Assembly (NCBI GenBank): GCA_023416515.1
Contig: JAEZHP010000161.1
Coordinates: forward strand, 1 to 14,801
Reading direction: 5' to 3'
Length of the DNA: 14,801 nucleotides
Origin: Pseudomonadota bacterium
GTDB taxonomy: Bacteria > Pseudomonadota > Alphaproteobacteria > Sphingomonadales > Sphingomonadaceae
Below are positions 1-5,757 of this stretch, piece by piece. A program made the position numbers and the translations under genes. Numbering within the stretch: position 1 is the first letter of the stretch; each line of letters opens with the position of its first letter. A model generated the notes under the pieces. It was not told the origin of the DNA and did not search any database. It was given only the letters and a program-made list of their open reading frames with translations.

Positions 1-359
1 CGCCTACGCCTACGCCGGCCCCCACGCCCACGCCCACGCCCACGCCCACGCCCACGCCCGCGCCGACACCTTCACCGTCGCCATCCCCTCCAGCGACGCC
101 GGCCTGGGCTCGGCGCGAAGCTCCCGCTCAGGCTCGGCCGAGCTACCCGACCGGTACATTGGCGGGGAGCATCCGGCCGGAGCAGGCGGACTCCGTCGGC
201 TGGGACGTCGTCGACGACGACTGGTCGCTCGCCGCCGCCGGCGCCTCAGGAGTCGACGCGGGACTTACGACAGCCGCGATCATGAAGGACGCGCTCGCCG
301 CGATCCTCGCCCAAGCCAATATCGACCAGCAAAGCGCCATGCGGATCCTGCTGCGCTAG
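1..359 (+). CDS. C-terminal part of an unidentified protein with a Pro-Thr linker (partial, 5' end outside window)
   Basis: The reading frame is open from base 3 and ends at TAG 357-359. It encodes about 118 residues. The first 30 or so are a Pro-Thr/Pro-Ala/Pro-Ser repeat, like the extended linkers of cell-envelope or surface proteins. A short basic stretch follows, then an acidic tail with the segment GWDVVDDDWSL and a final predicted amphipathic helix ending in SAMRILLR. Third codon positions are almost all G or C, which supports this frame over the overlapping ones. I recognise no domain in the visible part, so no function is assigned. The Pro-Thr stretch suggests a spacer between an unseen N-terminal domain and the tail. 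The minus-strand frame opposite it is judged a shadow. Confidence 0.6.
   Translation, partial: PTPTPAPTPTPTPTPTPTPAPTPSPSPSPPATPAWARREAPAQARPSYPTGTLAGSIRPEQADSVGWDVVDDDWSLAAAGASGVDAGLTTAAIMKDALAAILAQANIDQQSAMRILLR
21..56 (+). repeat. CCCACG hexanucleotide tandem repeat (six perfect copies)
   Basis: Six uninterrupted copies of CCCACG run from 21 to 56, flanked by diverged copies (CCTACG twice at 3-14, CCCGCG at 57-62). Each unit encodes Pro-Thr. The unit is a multiple of three, so gain or loss of copies would lengthen or shorten the linker without shifting the frame. Confidence 0.9.
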
Positions 360-422
360 CGCCGACCCGGCCAGGCCACCGCCGACATTCGACCTGGTGC
401 CCCTTTAGAAAGAGCGGTTTAG

Positions 423-445
423 TCCCCATCTTGTAGCCATGGGGA
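423..445 (+). other. Inverted repeat (7-bp stem) upstream of the crystallin-like gene
   Basis: TCCCCAT (423-429) and ATGGGGA (439-445) are perfect complements around a 9-nt loop. No T-run follows, so it is not a typical intrinsic terminator. It lies about 80 bp before the start at 526 and could be a leader hairpin or an operator. The 360-525 interval otherwise shows no convincing gene or promoter. Confidence 0.3.
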
Positions 446-525
446 GCGTGCAGCTCCGTTCAGAATTGGTTTGGGGAAGCGGCGGTATCGCTCGCCTTCG
501 CCGCTTGGCTCGATTGGAGATCGCG

Positions 526-855
526 ATGAGGTTCGTTTCACTGGTTGCCGCAGCCGCCGCCTTGGCCGTGCCCGCCGGCGCCGCGCTCGCGCAGAACGCG
601 CCGGCGCAGATCAGCATCTACGAGCAGCGCAATTATGGCGGGACGCCGGTCGTCGTGACCGGAGAGCAGGCCGATCTCGGCCGGGTCGTCCAGCTTCGTT
701 CGATCCGTGTCGCCGGCGGTGCCTGGCAGCTGTGCGAGCAAGCCAATTTCGAGGGCCGCTGCGCCCGCTTCTCGAGCGGCGACGCCGATGTGCGCGGCAT
801 GGTTCGCCAGGTGCGAAGCATTCGCCCCGCTCCGCAGGCCGGTGAAAGAGGCTGA
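526..855 (+). CDS. Secreted beta/gamma-crystallin-like small protein
   Basis: The product is a 109-residue exported protein. Residues 1-22 form a signal peptide (MRF, an Ala/Val/Leu core, then an ALA-Q cleavage site), predicting a mature periplasmic or extracellular protein. The rest contains two Greek-key-like motifs typical of the beta/gamma-crystallin fold: SIYEQRNYGG (about 30-39) and WQLCEQANFEGRC (67-79). Each is followed by a strand ending in VRSIR or LRSIR. Cys70 and Cys79 could form a disulfide. The usual calcium-binding signature (two Asn/Asp, two residues, Ser/Thr, Ser) is not intact in either repeat, so calcium binding may be lost. The start at 526 is chosen because GGAG at 516-519 is well placed and because it gives a clean signal peptide. 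An in-frame ATG at 439 would add 29 residues and bury the signal. The biological role is unknown. Confidence 0.8.
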   Translation: MRFVSLVAAAAALAVPAGAALAQNAPAQISIYEQRNYGGTPVVVTGEQADLGRVVQLRSIRVAGGAWQLCEQANFEGRCARFSSGDADVRGMVRQVRSIRPAPQAGERG

Positions 856-896
856 CGCCGCTTTTTGGCCTTGATCGAGTTTAAGCTCCCTTCTCG

Positions 897-927
897 CGGT
901 CCATTAGGGTCCGAAGCGGACGGACCG
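897..927 (+). other. Two-part hairpin between the crystallin-like gene and the EAL gene
   Basis: CGGTCC (897-902) pairs with GGACCG (922-927). Inside it, GTCCG (909-913) pairs with CGGAC (917-921) around an AAG loop, with ATTAGG bulged on the 5' side. There is no T-run after it, so termination is uncertain. It may be a 3' end structure of the upstream transcript or a leader element. The rest of 856-1056 shows no gene and no clear promoter. Confidence 0.35.
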
Positions 928-1056
928 TCACGGGGTTAATCAATGCCGCGGCCCCGCGCTCACGGTAACGGTCGTGATACGGCCGGCGCTGCTGCGAGAA
1001 AATTAACCTTTAGCCACTAGCGTTTCCGGGCAATCCACCGATTTAAAGCCCGATCA

Positions 1057-3357
1057 TTGACCCTGCGCAATGTCCGTTCCGGATCATTTCCTCTGAAAGC
1101 GCTGCTCGCGGCGCTTCTGATCGGCATGCTCTTTGGATTGGCCGACGTCGGCGAACCGCTTGAAAATGCGATGAAGCTTGGCCGATTCAAGCTTCGCGAC
1201 CACCCAGCCAGCGGCGAGATCGTGCTGGTCGCCGTCGACGATCGAAGCCTTGCCGAGCATGGCCAGGTGCCGTGGACCGGCACGCGCGTCGCCGAGTTGG
1301 TCGACCGCGCTCGCGAAGCTGGGGCGGCCCGAATTCACCTGGACATGACGCTGCCCCCCGCTGGCCGTTCGGCAGACGCCCGACGCCTCGAGGCCTCGCT
1401 TGTGGCCGCCGGGGGTACCGTCACGCTTCCGGCGCGCTTTTCCGTCGATGGCCTGTCCGAGCGCAGCGCGATCCTGCCGCCGCAACGCTTCGCCCGCCAC
1501 GCCGAATTGGTGAACACCAATCTGTTCGTCTGGTGGGACGATGTGATTTGGCGCCATCCTTATGGCGCGATGGTGGGCGACCAAGTGATCCCCTCGCTGA
1601 GCTCATCCCTCGCCGGATTTGCCGGCGGCTCCGAACAGATGTTTCCGGTCGATTACGGAATCGACGTCCGAAGCGTCCCTGTTCTCAGCGCCGGCGATCT
1701 CATCAGCAACCGCGTTCCGCCCGGCCTGCTGAGAGGCAAGTCGGTTGTCATCGCCAGAACCGACATTGGTGCGGACCACTATCGGGCTCCGGGGACCGGG
1801 CTCGTTCCCGGGGTTCTGATCCACATCGTCGCTGCCGAAACGCTGCTCGCGGGTGCACCGATCGATCTCGGCTGGCTCCCTCCGCTCGTGCTGAGCCTGG
1901 CACTTGCGTGGCCCATCGTCCGGAGCCGCCGCCGGACCGTTGCCCTGCCGCTCATGGGGTTCGGCTGCCTCTTGTTCTTCGCGGGACCGCTGCTGCTCGA
2001 GATCCAGCATATCCATAGCGAGGTGATGCCGGCCCTCGCCGCGATCATCACCGCTGCTAGCGCGCGCGCGATAAGCAGCGCCAGGCGCTCCTATCAGAGG
2101 CGCGGGACCACCAATATCGTCACTGGCATGCCCAACCTGCAGGCGCTTCGGAACGCTGGCGAGCGCCTCGACGCGATCGTGGTGACCGCCAGGGTCAAGA
2201 ATTACGCTCATATCGCGACGACCCTGCCGGCCCAGCACGAGAAGGACCTCGTCGAGCAGATCGTGGCGCGGCTGAAGTTCGGCACCGGAACGCCAGACAT
2301 CTATCAGGCGGATGAAGGCGTGTTCGTGTGGCTCTCGAGCCAATCCGGCGAGGATAGCGTCATCCAGCAGCTGGAGGGCCTCCATGCCCTGTTCCGGAGC
2401 CCGATCGTCATCGCCACCCGGATCATCGATCTGGCGGTCACCTTCGGGCTAGACGCGGACGGATCGCGCACCCTGCTCCAGCGTGTTTCGAGCTCGCTCG
2501 TCGCCGCGGACGAAGCCGCTCGCGACGGCAAGCGCTGGGCGAGCTTCAATCCGGCCAGCCTCGAGGACGCCGAGTGGAGCATGTCGCTCCTCGCCCGCCT
2601 CGACCACGCCATCGACCATGGCGAGCTGTGGGTGGCCTACCAGCCCAAGCTCGACTGCCGCTCGGGCGAGATCCTCGGTGCCGAGGCGCTGGTGCGCTGG
2701 ACCCACCCCGAAAAGGGCCAGGTCTTTCCGGACCAGTTCATCGGCGCCGCGGAGCAGGGCGGTCGAATCGAGCGGCTGACCGAGTTCGTGCTCGACACCG
2801 CAATCGCGGCCGCGGCTCAGATCAACGCGAGGGGCCGCCGCTTCAGCATGGCGGTCAACCTGTCGGCGGTCCTTCTCGGCAACGACAGCCTGGTGCCGCT
2901 TGTCGAGGGGCTGTTGCGCAAGCACAAGCTCCGTCCCAACCTGCTGACTCTCGAAGTCACCGAAACCTCGACGATGGGCAGCGAGGCACGCGCCATCGCG
3001 AACCTTCGCCGCCTCAACGACATCGGGGTCGAGCTGTCGATCGACGATTACGGCACGGGCTTCTCGACCCTGGAATATCTGCGGCGGATCCCGGCTTCCG
3101 AGATCAAGATCGACCGAAGCTTCGTGACCATGCTGCACACCTCGCAGAGCGACCGAATCATGGTGAACTCGACGATCCAGCTCGCCCACTCGCTCGGCCG
3201 CAAGGTCGTCGCAGAGGGTGTCGAAAGCCAGGAGATCCTCGACCATCTCAGGCACATGCGGTGCGACTTCGTGCAAGGTTACCATACCGGTCGACCCGCC
3301 CCACTTGCCGCTCTCCTCGAGCGCCTCAAGATGAAAGCGGGCCGCGAGGCCGCTTGA
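1057..3357 (+). CDS. Membrane CHASE2 / degenerate GGDEF / EAL protein, predicted cyclic-di-GMP phosphodiesterase
   Basis: The 766-residue product probably senses an extracytoplasmic signal and hydrolyses cyclic-di-GMP. A first membrane segment (about 12-30) is followed by a CHASE2-like periplasmic domain (about 31-268), three more membrane segments (about 271-287, 294-315, 323-339), a GGDEF-like domain (about 355-500) and an EAL domain (about 510-757). The GGDEF site is degenerate: the motif position reads ADEG near 418-421, so cyclase activity is unlikely. The EAL domain keeps its expected residues: EALVRW at 543, NLS, EVTET at 633, DDYGTGFS at 663, KIDRSF with Lys684, AEGVES with Glu720, and QGY. 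That predicts an active phosphodiesterase. The start is a TTG at 1057 without a clear ribosome binding site, taken because it precedes the first membrane helix and an in-frame stop lies at 1018. The next in-frame ATG (1126) would cut that helix. Confidence 0.87.
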   Translation: MTLRNVRSGSFPLKALLAALLIGMLFGLADVGEPLENAMKLGRFKLRDHPASGEIVLVAVDDRSLAEHGQVPWTGTRVAELVDRAREAGAARIHLDMTLPPAGRSADARRLEASLVAAGGTVTLPARFSVDGLSERSAILPPQRFARHAELVNTNLFVWWDDVIWRHPYGAMVGDQVIPSLSSSLAGFAGGSEQMFPVDYGIDVRSVPVLSAGDLISNRVPPGLLRGKSVVIARTDIGADHYRAPGTGLVPGVLIHIVAAETLLAGAPIDLGWLPPLVLSLALAWPIVRSRRRTVALPLMGFGCLLFFAGPLLLEIQHIHSEVMPALAAIITAASARAISSARRSYQRRGTTNIVTGMPNLQALRNAGERLDAIVVTARVKNYAHIATTLPAQHEKDLVEQIVARLKFGTGTPDIYQADEGVFVWLSSQSGEDSVIQQLEGLHALFRSPIVIATRIIDLAVTFGLDADGSRTLLQRVSSSLVAADEAARDGKRWASFNPASLEDAEWSMSLLARLDHAIDHGELWVAYQPKLDCRSGEILGAEALVRWTHPEKGQVFPDQFIGAAEQGGRIERLTEFVLDTAIAAAAQINARGRRFSMAVNLSAVLLGNDSLVPLVEGLLRKHKLRPNLLTLEVTETSTMGSEARAIANLRRLNDIGVELSIDDYGTGFSTLEYLRRIPASEIKIDRSFVTMLHTSQSDRIMVNSTIQLAHSLGRKVVAEGVESQEILDHLRHMRCDFVQGYHTGRPAPLAALLERLKMKAGREAA

Positions 3358-3453
3358 ATTGCCGCTCGGCGGTAATTCCCAAACGATTAGCCTTCCGCGA
3401 CGGGCTCCTGTCTCAAAACAGGAGGCCGTGGTCATACTGTGTCGGTTTCGAAC

Positions 3454-3482
3454 TTGTTAAGGATACCAATTAAGGTTAATAG
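3454..3482 (+). promoter_or_regulatory. Candidate promoter for the 12-codon frame, with clustered TTAA motifs
   Basis: TTGTTA (3454-3459), a 17-nt spacer and TAATAG (3477-3482) resemble a sigma-70-type promoter. The stretch is strikingly AT-rich for this genome and holds TTAA at 3457, 3470 and 3476, with a fourth at 3494. The elements match consensus only moderately. Confidence 0.35.
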
Positions 3483-3490
3483 ACCTCTCA

Positions 3491-3500
3491 GGGTTAACCC
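3491..3500 (+). other. Perfect palindrome GGGTTAACCC, and sequence able to mask the ribosome binding site
   Basis: GGGTTAACCC at 3491-3500 is a perfect 10-bp palindrome in the predicted leader of the tiny frame. CCTCTC (3484-3489) can also pair with GGGAGG (3507-3512), which is the ribosome binding site, one pair being G-U. The two could form a nested stem that controls access to the start codon, or the palindrome could be a protein binding site. Confidence 0.35.
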
Positions 3501-3517
3501 TAACTAGGGAGGTAAAT

Positions 3518-3556
3518 ATGTGGGCTTGGCTTTGGGGTGGCGGCAGCTGGCGCTGA
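3518..3556 (+). CDS. Putative 12-residue Trp-rich peptide (microprotein or leader peptide)
   Basis: ATG 3518 opens a 12-codon frame ending at TGA 3554-3556, with translation MWAWLWGGGSWR. Four of the 12 residues are Trp, alternating at positions 2, 4 and 6 and again at 11. GGGAGG at 3507-3512 is a near-perfect ribosome binding site 5 nt from the ATG, stronger than those of most genes here. A small hairpin follows directly after the stop, then an intrinsic terminator. A Trp-rich frame plus terminator resembles trp-operon attenuation leaders, but no trp gene follows: the next gene is rplJ, more than 400 bp on and with its own promoter candidate. Alternatives are a free-standing membrane-active microprotein or a short regulatory RNA in which the frame is incidental. 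I do not recognise the family, and coding is inferred from layout only. Confidence 0.5.
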   Translation: MWAWLWGGGSWR

Positions 3557-3558
3557 CC

Positions 3559-3572
3559 CGTCAACACTGACG
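3559..3572 (+). other. Small hairpin directly after the 12-codon frame
   Basis: CGTCA (3559-3563) and TGACG (3568-3572) form a perfect 5-bp stem with an ACAC loop. It begins 2 nt after the stop codon and is followed by AAAAACATAAAG, which leads into the terminator stem. It could help define a small structured transcript. Confidence 0.4.
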
Positions 3573-3580
3573 AAAAACAT

Positions 3581-3607
3581 AAAGCCCCGTTTCGGCGGGG
3601 CTTTTTC
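3581..3607 (+). terminator. Intrinsic terminator after the 12-codon frame
   Basis: AAAGCCCCG (3581-3589) and CGGGGCTTT (3596-3604) form a perfect 9-bp stem around TTTCGG, and the T-run continues to 3606. The minus-strand side also ends in a T-rich stretch, but no gene is seen there. It would end the short transcript from 3454 and separate it from the rplJ promoter region. Confidence 0.85.
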
Positions 3608-3685
3608 TTTGTCTGCGATGTTCATGGGCTGGTTTCGGAGCACCGCGTTAACCAATTCGAATCGGGCCGCGCGAGTCCCCTGCCC

Positions 3686-3713
3686 TTGACCCGTTCGGCG
3701 CATCTGCTATTGG
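3686..3713 (+). promoter_or_regulatory. Candidate rplJL promoter
   Basis: TTGACC (3686-3691) is followed after 16 nt by TATTGG (3708-3713). The -35 element matches sigma-70-type consensus at five of six positions, while the -10 is weaker. It lies after the terminator at 3581-3607 and would give a leader of about 250 nt before rplJ. No gene is present in 3557-3973, which holds only the terminator, this promoter and the rplJ leader. Confidence 0.45.
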
Positions 3714-3760
3714 GCCGGCCCTGACCGCGGGTTCGCCCGCTGTCGCCGTCCGAGACAGCT

Positions 3761-3973
3761 GGTGGGCACTACCCGGAAATCCTGGGGCCCTTAATCGTCC
3801 AGCCTAGACGGGGAAGAAGTTTCACCAGCCGCCGGCATTGCCGCGGCTGTGTCTGCCACGGCCCTTAAGTGCCCGCGGACGAGCGACCGATCCCCTCGGA
3901 CAAATACCCCGGCGGATGTCCCGTCGGGTTTTCGCATGCGCTCCCGCTCCGGCGGGGCGCGAAAGGAAGAGGC
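3761..3973 (+). promoter_or_regulatory. Structured rplJ leader, probable L10(L12) autoregulatory region
   Basis: In bacteria the rplJL mRNA leader is commonly bound by the L10-L7/L12 complex, which represses translation. Several pairings are visible here. GGGCACT (3764-3770) can pair with AGTGCCC (3868-3874), closing a domain of about 110 nt. CCCGGCGG (3908-3915) pairs with CCGTCGGG (3921-3928) and is followed by four T. GCGC-T-CCCGC (3938-3947) pairs with GCGGGGCGC (3952-3960) around a TCCG loop, ending only 3 nt before the rplJ ribosome binding site. The pairings are read from sequence. Assignment as the L10 binding region is inferred from position and from the family's known control. Confidence 0.5.
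3908..3932 (+). terminator. Terminator-like hairpin inside the rplJ leader (possible attenuator)
   Basis: An 8-bp stem with one G-U pair (3908-3915 with 3921-3928) has the 5-nt loop ATGTC and is followed by TTTT at 3929-3932. It lies about 40 nt before the rplJ start. The T-run is short, so partial rather than efficient termination would be expected. Confidence 0.35.
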
Positions 3974-4489
3974 ATGGATCGAGCTCAAAAGAGAGAGCAG
4001 GTCGCACAGCTGAAGCAGACGTTCAACGAGACCGGCGTGGTGGTGATCACCCGCAATCTCGGCATGACGGTGGCCCAGTCCACCGCCCTGCGGATCAAGA
4101 TGCGTGAAGCTGGCGCCAGCTACAAGGTCTCCAAGAACACGCTCGCTCTCATCGCCGTCGAGGGAACGTCTTACGCGCCGATCAGCGACATGCTGAGCGG
4201 CCCGACGGCGCTCGCCACATCGACCGATCCCGTTGCGGCCGCCAAGGTCGCCGTGGATTTCGCCAAGACGACCGACAAGTTCGAGATCGTCGGCGGCGCG
4301 ATGGGCGATACGCTCCTCGACGTGAATGGAGTGAAGGCGCTCGCCGAGCTGCCGTCGCTTGACGAACTGCGTGCCAAGATCGTGGGCCTCGTTCAGGCGC
4401 CCGCGACCAAGCTCGCTCAGCTCGCCAACGCGCCTGCGGCCAAGCTCGCTCGAGTGTTTGGAGCCTATGCGGCCAAAGAAGAGGCCTGA
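3974..4489 (+). CDS. rplJ: 50S ribosomal protein L10 (uL10)
   Basis: The 171-residue protein forms the base of the ribosomal stalk. Its N-terminal globular domain binds 23S rRNA near the L11 site, and its C-terminal helix carries L7/L12 dimers. The N-terminus MDRAQKREQVAQLK, the segment SYKVSKNTLALIA and the Ala/Leu-rich C-terminal helix from about residue 130 (KIVGLVQAPATKLAQL) are typical of alphaproteobacterial L10. Length is normal for the family. The start at 3974 is set by AGGA at 3964-3967 and by family alignment; the frame is open further upstream (ATG at 3869), but that part lies in the structured leader. It is the first gene of the rplJ-rplL pair, 50 bp before rplL, and probably autoregulated through the leader. 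Confidence 0.97.
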   Translation: MDRAQKREQVAQLKQTFNETGVVVITRNLGMTVAQSTALRIKMREAGASYKVSKNTLALIAVEGTSYAPISDMLSGPTALATSTDPVAAAKVAVDFAKTTDKFEIVGGAMGDTLLDVNGVKALAELPSLDELRAKIVGLVQAPATKLAQLANAPAAKLARVFGAYAAKEEA

Positions 4490-4505
4490 TTACCCCAACC
4501 AATCA

Positions 4506-4523
4506 CGGGGCATGAAGGCCCCG
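4506..4523 (+). other. rplJ-rplL intergenic hairpin
   Basis: CGGGGC (4506-4511) and GCCCCG (4518-4523) form a perfect 6-bp stem with an ATGAAG loop, ending 5 nt before the rplL ribosome binding site. No T-run follows. Such a structure could affect stability or the unequal translation of L10 and L7/L12 (about one L10 to four or more L7/L12). Confidence 0.5.
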
Positions 4524-4539
4524 CTTACGGAGAATGAAC

Positions 4540-4920
4540 ATGGCAGACATCAACGCGCTGGTTGACCAGCTTTCCGAACTGACCGTCCTCGAGGCCGCTG
4601 ACCTCGCCAAGGCCCTCGAAGAGAAGTGGGGCGTCTCGGCCGCCGCTGCTGTCGCGGTTGCCGGTCCGGCCGCCGGCGGCGGCGCCGGTGCCGCGGCTGC
4701 TGAAGAGCAGACCGAGTTCGACGTGATCCTCACCGGCGACGGTGGCAAGAAGATCAACGTCATCAAGGAAGTCCGCGCCATCACCGGCCTGGGCCTCGGC
4801 GAAGCCAAGGCGCTCGTCGAAGGCGCTCCGAAGCCGATCAAGGAAGGCGTCGCCAAGGACGAGGCCGAGAAGATCAAGAAGCAGATCGAGGAAGCCGGCG
4901 GCACCGTCGAGCTCAAGTAA
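4540..4920 (+). CDS. rplL: 50S ribosomal protein L7/L12 (bL12)
   Basis: The 126-residue protein is the multi-copy stalk protein that recruits translation GTPases. The N-terminal dimerisation and L10-binding part is about residues 1-33 (ADINALVDQLSELTVLEAAD). An Ala/Gly-rich hinge spans about 38-54. The C-terminal factor-binding domain starts near residue 57, with the conserved segments KKINVIKEVR and TGLGLGEAKALVE, and ends in GGTVELK. The start at 4540 is preferred over ATG 4534 because GGAG (4529-4532) is then 7 nt away instead of 1 nt. It is followed by a strong intrinsic terminator, so rpoB is not expected to depend on this transcript. Confidence 0.98.
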   Translation: MADINALVDQLSELTVLEAADLAKALEEKWGVSAAAAVAVAGPAAGGGAGAAAAEEQTEFDVILTGDGGKKINVIKEVRAITGLGLGEAKALVEGAPKPIKEGVAKDEAEKIKKQIEEAGGTVELK

Positions 4921-4967
4921 GCTTCGAACCAGCTTTGCGGGTGTCTTGAAGCGCCCGTGGAGGGAGG

Positions 4968-4996
4968 GGGCGGTCCGGCAACGGGCCGCCCTTTTT
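4968..4996 (+). terminator. Intrinsic terminator of the rplJL operon
   Basis: GGGCGGTCC (4968-4976) pairs with GGGCCGCCC (4983-4991) over 9 bp with one G-U pair, around a GGCAAC loop. Five T follow (4992-4996). It lies 47 nt after the rplL stop and 23 nt before the DUF72 start. Confidence 0.88.
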
Positions 4997-5019
4997 CGTT
5001 TCCGCAGCGTTAGGCGCCC

Positions 5020-5757
5020 ATGACCATCGTCATCGGAACCGCCGGCTGGAGCATCCCCTCGCGCGATGCCGCGCCCTTCCCCACCGAAGGCTCGGCGCTT
5101 GAGCGCTACGCCACCCGCTTCGACGGGGCGGAGATCAATTCGTCTTTCTACCGGCCGCACCGCCGCTCGACGTGGGAACGCTGGGCGGAAAGCGTGCCGG
5201 ACCATTTCCGATTCTCGGTCAAGGCGCCCAAGGCGATCACCCACGAACGCAAGCTGGCCGACTGCGCCGACCCGATCGCCGCCCATCTCCGAGAGGTGAG
5301 CGCGCTCGGCGCCAAGCTTGCGGCCCACCTCGTCCAGCTTCCGCCCAGCCTCGCCTTCGACGAGCCGGTGGCCGAGCGCTTCTTCGCCTCCCTGCGGGCC
5401 GGGACGTCGGCTCAGGTCGTGTGCGAGCCGCGCCACGCATCATGGTTCGAGCCGGATGCCGAGGCCCTGCTCGAACGTCACCAGGTCGGCCGGGTTGCCG
5501 CCGATCCGGCCCGGGTCCCCGAAGCGGCGATCCCGGGCGGCTGGCGCGGAATCACCTATCTCCGGCTTCACGGCTCGCCGATCATCTACCGCTCGTCCTA
5601 CGAGGATCGAGCGCTGGAAGCCTATGCCGCCGCCATCCGCGCCGCCCCAGGCGATGCCTGGTGCATCTTCGACAACACGCTTGGGGGTGCGACGTCGAAC
5701 GCGCTCGACCTCCTCGAAAAGCTGAAAGGGGGAACTGTGGCGGGCGCGACCGGTTGA
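5020..5757 (+). CDS. DUF72 family protein (YecE-like)
   Basis: The 245-residue cytoplasmic protein belongs to the DUF72 family, whose known structures are TIM-barrel-like and whose biochemical role is not established. Visible family signatures in order are IGTAGWSIP near the N-terminus, EINSSFYR (about 38-45), FRFSVKAPKAITHERKL (about 63-79), LVQLPPSLAF (about 104-113), VCEPRHASWF (about 133-142), YLRLHGSP (about 179-186) and FDNT near 218. The length is within the usual family range. No clear ribosome binding site precedes the ATG, and only 23 nt separate it from the rplL terminator. Transcription may therefore come from readthrough or from a promoter inside rplL. The downstream hydrolase gene begins at its stop codon, which suggests an operon. 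Confidence 0.9.
   Translation: MTIVIGTAGWSIPSRDAAPFPTEGSALERYATRFDGAEINSSFYRPHRRSTWERWAESVPDHFRFSVKAPKAITHERKLADCADPIAAHLREVSALGAKLAAHLVQLPPSLAFDEPVAERFFASLRAGTSAQVVCEPRHASWFEPDAEALLERHQVGRVAADPARVPEAAIPGGWRGITYLRLHGSPIIYRSSYEDRALEAYAAAIRAAPGDAWCIFDNTLGGATSNALDLLEKLKGGTVAGATG

Noticed and set aside
439..525. Longer start for the beta/gamma-crystallin-like protein at ATG 439
   Set aside because: It would place 29 residues before a clean signal peptide and lacks the well-spaced GGAG found before 526.
3457..3497. Possible CtrA sites (TTAA-N7-TTAA) in the TTAA cluster
   Set aside because: The spacings between TTAA motifs are 9, 2 and 14 nt; none is 7, so the canonical site is absent.
3529..3604. 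Classical Trp antiterminator pairing between the tiny frame and the terminator's 5' arm
   Set aside because: Only a GGGG/CCCC match of about 4 bp was found, too weak to support a standard attenuation switch.
3500..3703. Minus-strand frame of 67 codons across the terminator at 3581-3607
   Set aside because: It crosses an obvious terminator and the Trp-rich frame, has no ribosome binding site and no recognisable content.
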